DNA of 64,000 bases, taken from positions 1 through 64,000 of the forward strand of contig JAUSAZ010000108.1 in NCBI GenBank assembly GCA_030652255.1, read 5' to 3'. Made by a program: the position numbers and the translations under genes. Each line of letters starts with the position of its first letter. Within the stretch, counting starts at the first letter, position 1. Source of the stretch: Myxococcales bacterium. GTDB lineage: Bacteria > Myxococcota_A > Polyangia > Polyangiales > Ga0077539. Below, piece by piece: positions 44,457 to 55,486 of the stretch. The notes beneath the pieces were generated by a model. The model had not been told where the DNA came from, made no database searches, and worked only from the letters and a program-made list of their open reading frames with translations.

Positions 44457-46175
44457 ATGCGTATCCGTGCACAGGCCCTGGTCGCGACGCTCCTCGCGAT
44501 CGTGGCGTCAGCGGGGTGCGGCTCGTCGCAGCCGTCGGATCGCAACCCCCCGCCGCTCTCGCCGCTGCCCCCGCCGACGCTCCCGGTGCCGCTCCCGCGA
44601 GGCCTTCGCCGGGCGTGGCGCATCGTGGTCGAGGGCTCGGGCACCGGGACGCCGCACGCGACGCGGATGGTGCAGCACCCCGCCGTGCCCTCCGACGTGT
44701 TCGTCTCCAATTCATTCGGCGGCTTCATGCGGTACCGGGTCACGCCCGTCGGGGCGAGGTTGCTGTTCTCGAGCGCCCAGCCCGCCGACGGGTCGCTGCT
44801 GTACTGCAACCGCCTCGCGTTCCACGCGGCCTCGGACACGGTGTACTGCGTCGGCCTGATGGGCTCGGTCATCGGCCTCTTCGACGGCACGACGGGCGCC
44901 CGTCGCGGCACCGCAGCCGACGGGGGCAAGTACCAGGCGGGCTTCCGCGACGCGGTCGTGCACGGTGGCGGGCTCTACCTGGCGGGCGTTCACCGGGGCC
45001 TGCTGCGCCGCGCGGTGGCGCCGGACGGGTCGCTCGGGGCGGCCGAGCGGGTCATCGAGGGGACCATCACGGGCGTGGCGGAGACCGACGGGGCGGTGAT
45101 CGCGCTCGAGCGCGGCCGCGGCCTGGTCCTCGTCCCGGACGGTGGTCCGAGCGAGCGGGTCTCGCTGCCGGGGCCGCCGCTGGAGGCGAGGGTGCGAGGC
45201 GGCCGCGCGGTGGTCGCGCTGGGCTCGCAGGGCGTCGCGCTGGTCGACCTCTCCACCCGCGAGGTGCGGCACCTCGTGACGGGCTGCATGACGGGCTCTG
45301 CCGACGTGGGCGAAGGGGTGCTCGTGGCCGGTTGCCGCCAGGGGCTGCGGGTGTTCACCCTGCCGGCGACGGGCGGTCTCGGCCCGCCGACGGGCTCTGC
45401 GCGGGCGGTGTACAGCGAGGCCGACGTGATGGTGCGCGGGTCCGATCTCCTGTCGCTCGACTGGTGGATGCTCTCGCGCTTCGAGCTCGACGGCGCGGAG
45501 GGCGACCCCCTCGATGTCGACGTGCCGCAGGGCTGGACGATCGCCCCCGGCGCGTCGCTTCGCTTCGAGGTGCACAACCCCTTCGACGTCCCGCGGCAGG
45601 CGGGGGACACCCTGGTGCCGCCCCGCTCCCGGGCCTGGATCACCGAGGGTCAGACGAGCGAGGAGCGCTCGTTGGAGATGGGCTCGGACTCCGCGCGGCG
45701 CCGGGGCGAGGTCACGCTGACGATCGCGCCGGTGCTCGACGGCCGCGCCGCCCTCGGTCAGCCCCTGCCGCTCTCCATGCCGGGTTCGCGCGTGTACGTC
45801 CTCCAGGCGGACTGCGCGCTCCAGTGGCCCGAGGTCGAAGACCTCCTCTGGCTGCGCGATCACGGCGGCTTCGGTGACGGTCGCCCCATCGAGGTGCTGC
45901 TCCTCGTCGACCAGAACTCGGACTTCGACTGGTACCGCGCGGCCTGGGCGCCGCTGACGCTTCCGGCGGTCGGGGCGCTGGCGGCGCTCGCCGTCCCGCC
46001 GATCAGCTACAGCGAGATCCTGCGCCGGCTGGACATCCGCCGCCTGCTGCTGGGGCCCGACAACGCGCTCTTCGTCACCACCGACGCCGCCAACCGGGTC
46101 ACCGAGCTGTCGTCGATCTATCGCGGAACCCACGGGCTGGCCGTCGAGCTCCTGGCCCCCGTAGGCGGTCGTTGA
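44457..46175 (+). CDS. Large lipoprotein: propeller-like domain plus thioredoxin-like C-terminus
   Basis: A 572-residue protein with lipobox SAGC (Cys 21) and a Pro-rich linker to about 50. Residues 55-340 show repeated short hydrophobic strands with small loops (VIALERGRGLVLVPDGG, VVALGSQGVALVDLS), as in beta-propellers of the YncE/LVIVD kind. The C-terminal 150 residues (VYVLQADCALQWPEVEDLLWL, then IEVLLLVDQNSDFDWY, ALFVTTDAANRV) resemble a thioredoxin/AhpC fold with a single Cys where CxxC would be. Function unknown. No gene around it explains its role. Confidence 0.6.
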   Translation: MRIRAQALVATLLAIVASAGCGSSQPSDRNPPPLSPLPPPTLPVPLPRGLRRAWRIVVEGSGTGTPHATRMVQHPAVPSDVFVSNSFGGFMRYRVTPVGARLLFSSAQPADGSLLYCNRLAFHAASDTVYCVGLMGSVIGLFDGTTGARRGTAADGGKYQAGFRDAVVHGGGLYLAGVHRGLLRRAVAPDGSLGAAERVIEGTITGVAETDGAVIALERGRGLVLVPDGGPSERVSLPGPPLEARVRGGRAVVALGSQGVALVDLSTREVRHLVTGCMTGSADVGEGVLVAGCRQGLRVFTLPATGGLGPPTGSARAVYSEADVMVRGSDLLSLDWWMLSRFELDGAEGDPLDVDVPQGWTIAPGASLRFEVHNPFDVPRQAGDTLVPPRSRAWITEGQTSEERSLEMGSDSARRRGEVTLTIAPVLDGRAALGQPLPLSMPGSRVYVLQADCALQWPEVEDLLWLRDHGGFGDGRPIEVLLLVDQNSDFDWYRAAWAPLTLPAVGALAALAVPPISYSEILRRLDIRRLLLGPDNALFVTTDAANRVTELSSIYRGTHGLAVELLAPVGGR

Positions 46176-46251
46176 TCGGGGCGACCACCTTGCGCGATCG
46201 CCTGTGCGGGGTACACCGCTCCCCCTCCGCGTGGCATCCCACCCCCCGACC

Positions 46252-47445
46252 ATGTCCGACGACGCACTCCGCTTCCGGGTCATCGACGCCATCGGCAGCA
46301 TCCCCGAGGCCGAGTGGGACGCCCTCCTCGACGACGCCTGCACCCCCTTCCAGAAGCACCGTTGGCTGCACGCCATGGAGCGCGAGGGCTGCGCCGTCGA
46401 GGCCACCGGCTGGCACCCGCGGCACCTCACCCTCTGGCGCGGCCCCACCCTCGTCGCCGCAGCGCCCGCGTACCTCCGCGAGGACAGCCAGGGGGAGTTC
46501 GTCTTCGACCACGGCTGGGCCAACGCCGCCCACCGCGCGGGCATCCGCTACTACCCCAAGCTCGTGCTCGCGGTGCCCTTCACCCCCGCCACCGGACGCC
46601 GCGTGCTCGTCGCGCCCGGCGAAGACCGCGCGGCCCTCTCCCGGGCCATCTTCGACGGCGCCCTCGCGCTCGCACGGGCCGAGCGGCTCTCCTCCGTCCA
46701 CATGCTCTTCCCCACCGTCGCCGAGGCCCGCGTCGCCGAGTCCGCCGGGGCCATGACCCGCCTCGGGGTGCAGTACCAGTGGGACAACCCCGGCTACGCC
46801 GACTACGACGCCTTCCTCGCGCGCTTCGACAGCAAGCGCCGCCACCAGCTACGGCGCGAGGCCCGCGCGGCCGCCGAGCAGGGCATCGCGCTCCGCACCC
46901 GCCGCGGCCCCGAGCTCTCCGAGGCCGATGCGCCGATGGCCTACCGGCTCTATCTGTCCACCGTGGACAAGTTCATGTGGGGGCGGCGCTACCTCAACGA
47001 GGGCTTCTTCCGGCGCGTGCTGCGGGAGTTCTCGGAGCACGTCGAGCTGGTCGAGGCCCGTCGCGGGGGTGAGGTCGTCGCCGGGGCCATCAACGTCGCC
47101 TCGGCGACGCACCTCTACGGCCGCTACTGGGGCTGCTTCGAGGAGCACCCCTTCCTGCACTTCAACGTCTGCTACTACCACTCCATCGGGGAGTGCATCG
47201 CCCGCGGGGTGCGGCGCTTCGAGGGCGGCGCCGGGGGCGAGCACAAGGTGTCCCGGGGCTTCGAGCCGGTGGTCACCCGCTCGTCGCACTGGGTGTTCCA
47301 CCCGGGGCTCGACCGGGCGGTGCGGGAGTTCGTCGGACGGGAGAGCGCGGCGGTCGACGCGGCATTACCCTCCATGCGCGCGGCGACGGGCATGCGTCCC
47401 CTTACCGTGGCAGGTAAACGTCAGCAGACCGAAGGAGAGGACTGA
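46252..47445 (+). CDS. COG3146-type acyl/aminoacyltransferase upstream of clpS-clpA
   Basis: A 397-residue protein of the FemAB-like (DUF482/COG3146) GNAT family: SIPEAEWDALL at the N-terminus, the signature FDHGWANAAHRAGIRYYPKLVLAVPFTPATGRR, DSKRRHQLRREARAA, LYGRYWGCFEEHPFLHFNVCYYHSI and GEHKVSRGFEPV. These proteins are distant kin of FemX, which moves amino acids from tRNA, but their reaction is not established. Only 6 bp separate its stop from clpS, so it is probably co-transcribed with the N-degron adaptor and unfoldase, which raises the possibility that it modifies protein N-termini. ATG 46252 is preferred over 46204 by family alignment. Confidence 0.82.
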   Translation: MSDDALRFRVIDAIGSIPEAEWDALLDDACTPFQKHRWLHAMEREGCAVEATGWHPRHLTLWRGPTLVAAAPAYLREDSQGEFVFDHGWANAAHRAGIRYYPKLVLAVPFTPATGRRVLVAPGEDRAALSRAIFDGALALARAERLSSVHMLFPTVAEARVAESAGAMTRLGVQYQWDNPGYADYDAFLARFDSKRRHQLRREARAAAEQGIALRTRRGPELSEADAPMAYRLYLSTVDKFMWGRRYLNEGFFRRVLREFSEHVELVEARRGGEVVAGAINVASATHLYGRYWGCFEEHPFLHFNVCYYHSIGECIARGVRRFEGGAGGEHKVSRGFEPVVTRSSHWVFHPGLDRAVREFVGRESAAVDAALPSMRAATGMRPLTVAGKRQQTEGED

Positions 47446-47451
47446 GCACCG

Positions 47452-47781
47452 ATGGCGCGGCGACCGAAAGAGGAGAACGACACCGGGGTGGTCACCGAGG
47501 AGCGCTCGAAGGAGAAGCTCCAGCGGCCGAAGATGTACAAGGTTCTCCTGCACAACGACCACTACACCACGCGCGAGTTCGTGGTCGCGGTGCTCATCGG
47601 GATCTTCAACAAGACCGAGTCCGACGCCGTCGCGATCATGCTGCACGTGCACCAGCGGGGCACCGGCGTGGCGGGCGTGTACCCCTTCGACGTGGCGCAG
47701 ACCAAGGTCGACAAGGTGCTGCGGCTGGCGCGCGAGCACGAGTATCCATTGCTCCTGACCATGGAGCCGGAGGACGACTGA
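47452..47781 (+). CDS. clpS: ClpS adaptor protein
   Basis: A 109-residue protein: flexible N-terminal 25 residues, then the ClpS fold (MYKVLLHNDHYTTREFVVAVL, HVHQRGTGVAGVYPFDVAQTKVDKV). The Asn-Asp pair (35-36) and the His of HVHQRG that bind the N-terminal residue of substrates are conserved. At the gating position (Met in E. coli, NDDYTPM) this protein has Arg (NDHYTTR). It delivers N-degron substrates to ClpA, encoded 6 bp downstream. Confidence 0.95.
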   Translation: MARRPKEENDTGVVTEERSKEKLQRPKMYKVLLHNDHYTTREFVVAVLIGIFNKTESDAVAIMLHVHQRGTGVAGVYPFDVAQTKVDKVLRLAREHEYPLLLTMEPEDD

Positions 47782-47787
47782 AGCATC

Positions 47788-50106
<2,319 letters not shown>

Positions 50107-50137
50107 GACTCCCCCCCGCTCCCACCCGCAGGCCTTC

Positions 50138-50157
50138 GGCGACGAGCGCCCGTCGCC
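50138..50157. terminator. Hairpin after clpA
   Basis: Perfect 7-bp stem GGCGACG/CGTCGCC with a 6-base loop, 31 bp past the clpA stop. Followed by a pyrimidine-rich but not T-rich stretch, so it is a weak candidate for the end of the 46252-50106 operon. Confidence 0.35.
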
Positions 50158-50222
50158 CCTCCGGGGCTGTAATGTCCCCGCGGCGCGTGCGTCTACCCGG
50201 GCAAGGACGAGGCTCGGCTCGT

Positions 50223-50654
50223 ATGGTGAAGACGATGACGACGACGCGATGGATGGTGTTGGGCGCGGCGCTGGCGGCCGTGCCCTCGGCGGCGCTGGCG
50301 CAGGACGCGGGCGCGCGAGAGGTCGAGGTAGTGGTCGACCAGGGCTACCAGCCGGCGCGCATCGAGGCGGCGCCGGGCGAGCGGCTGCGGCTGCGCTTCA
50401 TCCGGCGCGACTACGGCGGGTGCACCCGCGAGGTGGTGTTTCCGACGCTCTCGCTGCGGCGCGAGCTCCCCACGGGGCAGCCGGTGCTCATCGACCTGCC
50501 CGCGCTCCCCCCGGGCGAGACGCCGTTCCAGTGCGGGATGAACATGGTCCGCGGCGTCGTCGTGGTGCGCGCCCCCGCCCCCGCCCCCGCTCCCGCGCCC
50601 ACCCCCGCCCCGGCTCCCGCCGCGCCGCGCCCCTCGCCGCGCCGCCCGCGCTGA
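50223..50654 (+). CDS. Periplasmic cupredoxin-domain protein
   Basis: A 143-residue protein with a signal peptide (to about residue 27, ALA-QDAG) and one cupredoxin domain (about 31-118). The Cys in YGGCTREVVFPTL and the Cys-Gly-Met in FQCGMNM are the copper-ligand positions of the EfeO/plastocyanin-type Cupredoxin_1 family. A Pro-Ala repeat tail (118-143) ends it. It precedes the copper ATPase by 5 bp, and this pairing recurs in other bacteria; it may bind or receive exported Cu(I). ATG at 50235 is an alternative start. Confidence 0.85.
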   Translation: MVKTMTTTRWMVLGAALAAVPSAALAQDAGAREVEVVVDQGYQPARIEAAPGERLRLRFIRRDYGGCTREVVFPTLSLRRELPTGQPVLIDLPALPPGETPFQCGMNMVRGVVVVRAPAPAPAPAPTPAPAPAAPRPSPRRPR

Positions 50655-50659
50655 CCGCG

Positions 50660-52963
50660 ATGAACCCCGCCCCCACCGCCCCGCGCGACGCCGCCCCCGG
50701 CGTGGACCCCGGCGCTCGCGTCCAGATGCCCGTCCGCGGCATGACCTGCGCGGCCTGCGTCGGCCGCATCGAGCGCGTGCTCGCGAAGCACCCGGGCGTG
50801 ATCGACGCCCGCGTCGACCTGGTCACGCAGTCCGCGACCATCGACTACGACGGACAGGCCACCGACCCGGGCGCCCTCGCGGGGGTCATCCGCGACGCCG
50901 GCTACGAGGTGCCCCCGGAGGACCCCACCCTCGACGCGCCGCCCGACGCCGCGGCGCGCCTCGCGGCCACCGACGCCGCCGACGAGCTCGAGGCCCGCGG
51001 CTTCCGGCGCGACCTCACGATCGCTGCGGCGCTCACGGTCCCGCTGCTGGTCGTGGCGATGTCCCACGGCGCCATCCCCGGCACCGGGGGCGCCGCGGGG
51101 CGCTACCTCCAGATGGCCCTCGCGACCCCGGTGGTCTTCGGCCCCGGGCGGCGCTTCCTCGCGCTCGCCGCCGCCGCGCTGCGACACCGCAGCACGGACA
51201 TGAACGTCCTCATCGCCCTCGGCGCCCTCGCGTCGTGGTCGTGGTCGACGGTGGTCACCCTCGTGCCCTCGGTGCTCCCGCACGGCCAGCATGGCCACGT
51301 GCCGGTGTACTTCGAGGCCGCCGCGGCGATCGTCACCTTCCTCCTGCTGGGCAAGCTGCTGGAGCACCGCGCGCGGCGCCGGCTCACGGACGCCGTGCGC
51401 GGCCTCGTGGCGCTCCTGCCGCCCACCGCGACGCGGCTGCGGGGCGGCGGCGAGCTGGAGGTCCCCGTGGCCTCGCTGCTCCCGGGCGACCGGGTGCGGG
51501 TGCGCCCCGGGCAGCGCGTGGCCACCGACGGCGTGGTGCGCGACGGGGGCGCGGCCGTCGACGAGTCGACGCTCACCGGCGAGAGCATCCCGGTCGACCG
51601 CGGGCCGGGCGACCCGGTGCAGGGCGGCACGCTCGTCTCGGGCGGAACCCTCGTCTACGAGGTGACCCGCCGCGGCGCCGACTCGGCGCTCGCCCGCATC
51701 GTCGACGCGGTGGCCGACGCCCAGGGCACCCGCGCCCCCATCGCGCGCCTCGCCGACCGGGTGAGCGCGGTCTTCGTCCCCACGGTGCTCGCGCTCGCGG
51801 CGCTCACCTTCGTCGTCTGGATGCTCGTGCCGCACGGGCCCGACGGCGTGGCGGTGGCGGTGCGGCACCTCGTGGCGGTGCTGGTCATCGCGTGCCCCTG
51901 CGCGCTCGGGCTCGCCACGCCCGCGGCGGTGGCGGTGGGCACCGGCCGCGCGGCGGCCCTGGGCTTCCTCGTGAAGGGCGGCGACGCCCTCGAGCGCGCG
52001 TCCACCATCGACCGGGTGCTCTTCGACAAGACGGGCACGCTCACCGAGGGTCGGCCGCGGCTGGTGACGGTGCTCGCGCTCGACGGCCGCAGCGAGGACG
52101 ATCTCCTCGCGCTGGTGGCGGGCGCCGAGGCGGGCAGCGAGCACCCGCTGGCGCGGGCCATCGTGGCGGGCGCGGTCGCCCGGGGCGCGCGGGTGCCGCC
52201 CGCGGTGGGCTTCGCGGCGACGCCCGGGGGAGGGGTGCGCGCGACGGTGGGCGGGGCGCTGGTGCGCGTCGGCACCGCGCGGTGGCTCGCGGAGGAGGGC
52301 GTCGACGCGTCGGCCCTGGAGGGCGACGCCGCGGCGGCCGCCGAGCGTGGCGAGACGGCCTCGCTCGTGGCGGTGGACGGCGCGGTCGCGGGCCTGGTCG
52401 CGCTCGCCGACACCGCGCGCCCGGAGGCGGCGGCGGCGGTGGCGGCGCTCGGGGCGATGGGCGTCGGGGTGGCCATGGTGACCGGCGACCGGCGGGCGAC
52501 GGCGCTGGCGGTGGCGCGGTCGCTGGGCGTGAGCGAGGTGTGGGCGGAGACGCGGCCCGAGGAGAAGGCCGCGGTGGTGGCGAAGGCGCGGGCGTCGGGC
52601 GCGCGGGTGGCGATGGTGGGCGACGGGGTCAACGACGCCCCGGCGCTGGCCGCGGCCGACCTGGGCGTGGCCATGATGGGCGGCGCGGACGTGGCGGCGT
52701 CGGCGTCCGACGTGACCATCCTGCGGGGCGGCGTGGCGGCGGTGCCCACGGTGCTGGGCCTCGCGCGGCGCACCCTCGCGGTCATCCGGCAGAACCTCTT
52801 CTGGGCCTTCGTCTACAACGTGGTGGGCATCCCCCTGGCCGCGGGGCTCTTCGAGCCATGGACGGGGTGGACCCTCTCGCCGGTGTTCGCGAGCGCGGCC
52901 ATGTCGATGTCGAGCGTGTCGGTGCTGCTCAACTCCCTGCGCCTGCGACGGTGGTCGCCTTGA
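50660..52963 (+). CDS. copA: Copper-exporting P1B-type ATPase
   Basis: A 767-residue protein. N-terminal HMA domain with GMTCAAC at 27-33; eight transmembrane helices; phosphatase motif LTGES; membrane metal site CPC (near 412, in VIACPCALGLATP); phosphorylation loop DKTGTLTEG near 456; SEHPLARA (the nucleotide-site HP); GDGVNDAPAL. All Cu(I)-ATPase signatures are intact. Exports copper from the cytoplasm. Adjacent cupredoxin and 5-bp spacing indicate one operon. No CueR/CsoR gene is in the window, so regulation is unknown. Confidence 0.96.
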   Translation: MNPAPTAPRDAAPGVDPGARVQMPVRGMTCAACVGRIERVLAKHPGVIDARVDLVTQSATIDYDGQATDPGALAGVIRDAGYEVPPEDPTLDAPPDAAARLAATDAADELEARGFRRDLTIAAALTVPLLVVAMSHGAIPGTGGAAGRYLQMALATPVVFGPGRRFLALAAAALRHRSTDMNVLIALGALASWSWSTVVTLVPSVLPHGQHGHVPVYFEAAAAIVTFLLLGKLLEHRARRRLTDAVRGLVALLPPTATRLRGGGELEVPVASLLPGDRVRVRPGQRVATDGVVRDGGAAVDESTLTGESIPVDRGPGDPVQGGTLVSGGTLVYEVTRRGADSALARIVDAVADAQGTRAPIARLADRVSAVFVPTVLALAALTFVVWMLVPHGPDGVAVAVRHLVAVLVIACPCALGLATPAAVAVGTGRAAALGFLVKGGDALERASTIDRVLFDKTGTLTEGRPRLVTVLALDGRSEDDLLALVAGAEAGSEHPLARAIVAGAVARGARVPPAVGFAATPGGGVRATVGGALVRVGTARWLAEEGVDASALEGDAAAAAERGETASLVAVDGAVAGLVALADTARPEAAAAVAALGAMGVGVAMVTGDRRATALAVARSLGVSEVWAETRPEEKAAVVAKARASGARVAMVGDGVNDAPALAAADLGVAMMGGADVAASASDVTILRGGVAAVPTVLGLARRTLAVIRQNLFWAFVYNVVGIPLAAGLFEPWTGWTLSPVFASAAMSMSSVSVLLNSLRLRRWSP

Positions 52964-52990
52964 CATCGCCGCGGGATGGATCGCCTATCG
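52960..52990 (+). promoter_or_regulatory. Predicted promoter of the metzincin gene
   Basis: Consensus TTGACA (52960-52965) overlaps the copA stop, and CTATCG (52985-52990) follows after 19 bp. The GTG start at 52996 is 5 bases beyond the -10 box, implying a leaderless mRNA. Nearly the same arrangement as at 44416. Confidence 0.5.
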
Positions 52991-52995
52991 CGGCC

Positions 52996-54564
52996 GTGTC
53001 CACGCGCCTGGTCCGCCACCTCGCTCCGTGCCTCGTCGCGCCGCTGCTCTCGGCCTGCGGCGCCGACCCGACGGTCGCGCCCCTCGACGGCTCGGCCCTG
53101 CCCGGCCCCGACGCCGTGGCGGCGGTGGCCGTCGACAACGGGCCCGACGTGCCCGCGGCCCCGGGCCTCGTGCGCGCGCTGACCATCACGGACGTCTCGC
53201 TCTTCCAGGCGGTGCGGGTGCCGCTGCTCCGGCAGGGCAGCGAGGTGACGGCGCGCACGGTGCCCGTGGTGGCGGGCCGCGCCGCGGTGGTGCGGGTGTA
53301 CGTGCGCCCCGAGGCGGGCTTCCGCACCGGGGCGGTCGAGGGGTTTCTCACGGTGCGCCGCGGCGAGGTGGGCACCGTCCTGCGCGACCGGCGGTCGATC
53401 TCCCGCGCGTCCCGCGACGAGTCCGACGGGTCGGTGTTCCAGTTCGCGCTGCCCCCCGAGGCGGTGGGCCCCGACACCCGGATCTCGGTGCAGCTCATGG
53501 CCCCCGGCGGCGCCGAGGTGGAGCCTGGCGTCCCGGACGCCGCGCGCTTTCCGGCCGACGGCGCCGATCATCCGCTGCGCGCCCAGGAAGACGGCGGCCT
53601 CGACGTGGTGGTGGTCCCCTTCCGCTGGGAGGTCGACGGCTCGGGGAGGCTGCCGAGCACCGCCGACGACCAGATCGAGGACATGCGCTCCTCGCTGCGG
53701 GCGATGTACCCCGTGAGCGAGGTGCGCATCACCGTGCACGAGCCCGTGGCGTGGACCCGCGGGCTGCTCCGCTCGGGCAGCGCGGACTTCGGCGCGATGA
53801 TCGCGACCCTCCGCTCGCTGCGCCAGCGCGAGGAGGCGCCGTCGGGCGTCTACTACTACGGCCTGGTGACCCCGACGGAGTTCTTCGACGAGTACTGCCA
53901 GGGTCCGTGCACGCTCGGCCAGGGCTACCTCGGGGTGGTCGCCAACGACCGCAGCGGCAAGGTCGCCGCCGGCCTCGGGTACTACGGCGACCGCGCCGCG
54001 CAGACCTTCGTGCACGAGCTCGGTCACAACCACGGCCGATCGCACGCCCCGTGCGGCGGCGCGGCGGGCCCCGACCTGGCCTTCCCCTACGAGCGCGGGG
54101 TGATCGGCGACTGGGGCTACGACGAGCGCCGCCGCGCCCTGGTGCGCCCGAGCGCCTACGACTTCATGGGCTACTGCGACCCGCGCTGGGTCTCCGACTA
54201 CAGCTACTCCGCCCTCTGGGACCGCATCCGCGCGGTCAACGACGTCCCCGTCACGGTCGGCCTGCGCGTGGGTGCGAGCACGGCCCGGTCCCCCCAGCGC
54301 CACCGGGTGCTGCGCCTCGATGGCGCGGCGATGGCCGAGTGGCTCGACCCGCTCGACCTCCCGCCGGTGGAGTCCGGCGGCGCCACGCTGCGCTGGCTCG
54401 ACGCCGCGGGCACCACCCTGCGCGAGGCGCCGGCGCAGGTCGACGCCCTCGGCGACAGCGACGAGGTGCACGTGCTCGCGCCGCCTCCGCCCGCGGGCGC
54501 TGTCGTGGTGGACGTGACCCGCGCGGGGGGCACCCGGCGCGTGGCCCTGCCGACCCGCTGGTAG
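52996..54564 (+). CDS. Metzincin-type zinc metalloprotease lipoprotein
   Basis: A 522-residue protein with lipobox LLSAC (Cys 21). The zinc site HELGHNHGRSH (340-350) follows HExxHxxGxxH, the metzincin pattern, and the Met-turn is probably FMGYC near 394-398. A beta-rich region (about 60-200) precedes the catalytic domain and another (about 425-522) follows. The layout is similar to M66-type or related secreted proteases. The start chosen gives the lipoprotein signal; GTG 52996 has no Shine-Dalgarno, in line with a leaderless message. Substrate unknown. Confidence 0.8.
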   Translation: MSTRLVRHLAPCLVAPLLSACGADPTVAPLDGSALPGPDAVAAVAVDNGPDVPAAPGLVRALTITDVSLFQAVRVPLLRQGSEVTARTVPVVAGRAAVVRVYVRPEAGFRTGAVEGFLTVRRGEVGTVLRDRRSISRASRDESDGSVFQFALPPEAVGPDTRISVQLMAPGGAEVEPGVPDAARFPADGADHPLRAQEDGGLDVVVVPFRWEVDGSGRLPSTADDQIEDMRSSLRAMYPVSEVRITVHEPVAWTRGLLRSGSADFGAMIATLRSLRQREEAPSGVYYYGLVTPTEFFDEYCQGPCTLGQGYLGVVANDRSGKVAAGLGYYGDRAAQTFVHELGHNHGRSHAPCGGAAGPDLAFPYERGVIGDWGYDERRRALVRPSAYDFMGYCDPRWVSDYSYSALWDRIRAVNDVPVTVGLRVGASTARSPQRHRVLRLDGAAMAEWLDPLDLPPVESGGATLRWLDAAGTTLREAPAQVDALGDSDEVHVLAPPPPAGAVVVDVTRAGGTRRVALPTRW

Positions 54565-54638
54565 CGTCGCGGTCAGCGTCGGAGGCGTGGTTGGCCCTGG
54601 AACCTCCCCCCCGGCTATGCCTATCCTCGCGCGGAGAA

Positions 54639-55427
54639 ATGGCTACCACCCGTTGGTTCATCGTGGCCGCGCTGGCGTCGCTGCCGTCGCTCGTCGGGTG
54701 CGGCGCCGTCTTCCCGAGGTACACCACCGCGACCCGGAGCGTGCCCGCCGACATGGTGCAGCAGCGCGCCATCGCCCCGCCCCCGGACGACGTGCGCACG
54801 GTGTCGGTGCTCTCCGCCGAGCTGCCGCCCAGCCGCACCGACGGGCAGCCCTGGGACAGCGACGGCGAGCCCGACCTCTACGCGGTCATCCTGCGCGACG
54901 GGGTGGAGGTGTACCGCACGCCGGTGGTCCAGAACTCCCTGCGCCCCGAGTGGCGCAACGCGACGGTCACGCTGCGGGTGCGCCCCGACAGCGTGCTGCG
55001 CTTCGAGCTCTGGGACGCCGACGGGATGGTCGATCAGCCCGTCGGCGCCGAGCAGGTGACCGGGGTGCCCGCGTCGGCCCTCGACGGCGGCAACTGGGTC
55101 ATCCGCTACCAGCGCAACGCCTTCCTGCGCCTCGCCGCGCGCCCGCCGGAGCCCCGCTTCGGGATGGGCGTGACCTTCGAGGTGCACGAGGACCACCTCC
55201 GCGTCCTGGCCGTCGAGGAGGGGGGCCCCGGCGCCGCCGCGGGGCTGCGCGTGGGCGACCGCATCGTGGCCCTCGACCGCCGCCGGGTGCAGGACCTCGG
55301 TGAGATCGAGTCGCACCAGGCGATGGACCGCGCGAGCCTCCGGCCGGTGACCCTCACCGTCGAGCGCGACGGATCGCCGCCCGCGACCATGACCGTCGCC
55401 CCGGGCGCGGTCTACTCCGCCCGCTAG
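54639..55427 (+). CDS. Lipoprotein with C2-like and PDZ domains
   Basis: A 262-residue protein with lipobox SLVGC (Cys 21). Residues about 58-150 (DLYAVILRDGVEVYRTPVVQNSL and following, LRFELWDADGM) match a C2-type beta sandwich. Residues about 165-258 are a PDZ domain (RVLAVEEGGPGAAAGLRVGDRIVALD, the GLGF-equivalent carboxylate loop). No protease domain is attached. It probably tethers a partner protein at the envelope. GGAG lies upstream of the ATG. Confidence 0.75.
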   Translation: MATTRWFIVAALASLPSLVGCGAVFPRYTTATRSVPADMVQQRAIAPPPDDVRTVSVLSAELPPSRTDGQPWDSDGEPDLYAVILRDGVEVYRTPVVQNSLRPEWRNATVTLRVRPDSVLRFELWDADGMVDQPVGAEQVTGVPASALDGGNWVIRYQRNAFLRLAARPPEPRFGMGVTFEVHEDHLRVLAVEEGGPGAAAGLRVGDRIVALDRRRVQDLGEIESHQAMDRASLRPVTLTVERDGSPPATMTVAPGAVYSAR

Positions 55428-55486
55428 GAGCATCCTACCGGCGGTGATGTCCCTGTGAAGCTCTGTTTCCGATGACGAGGTGTTCA

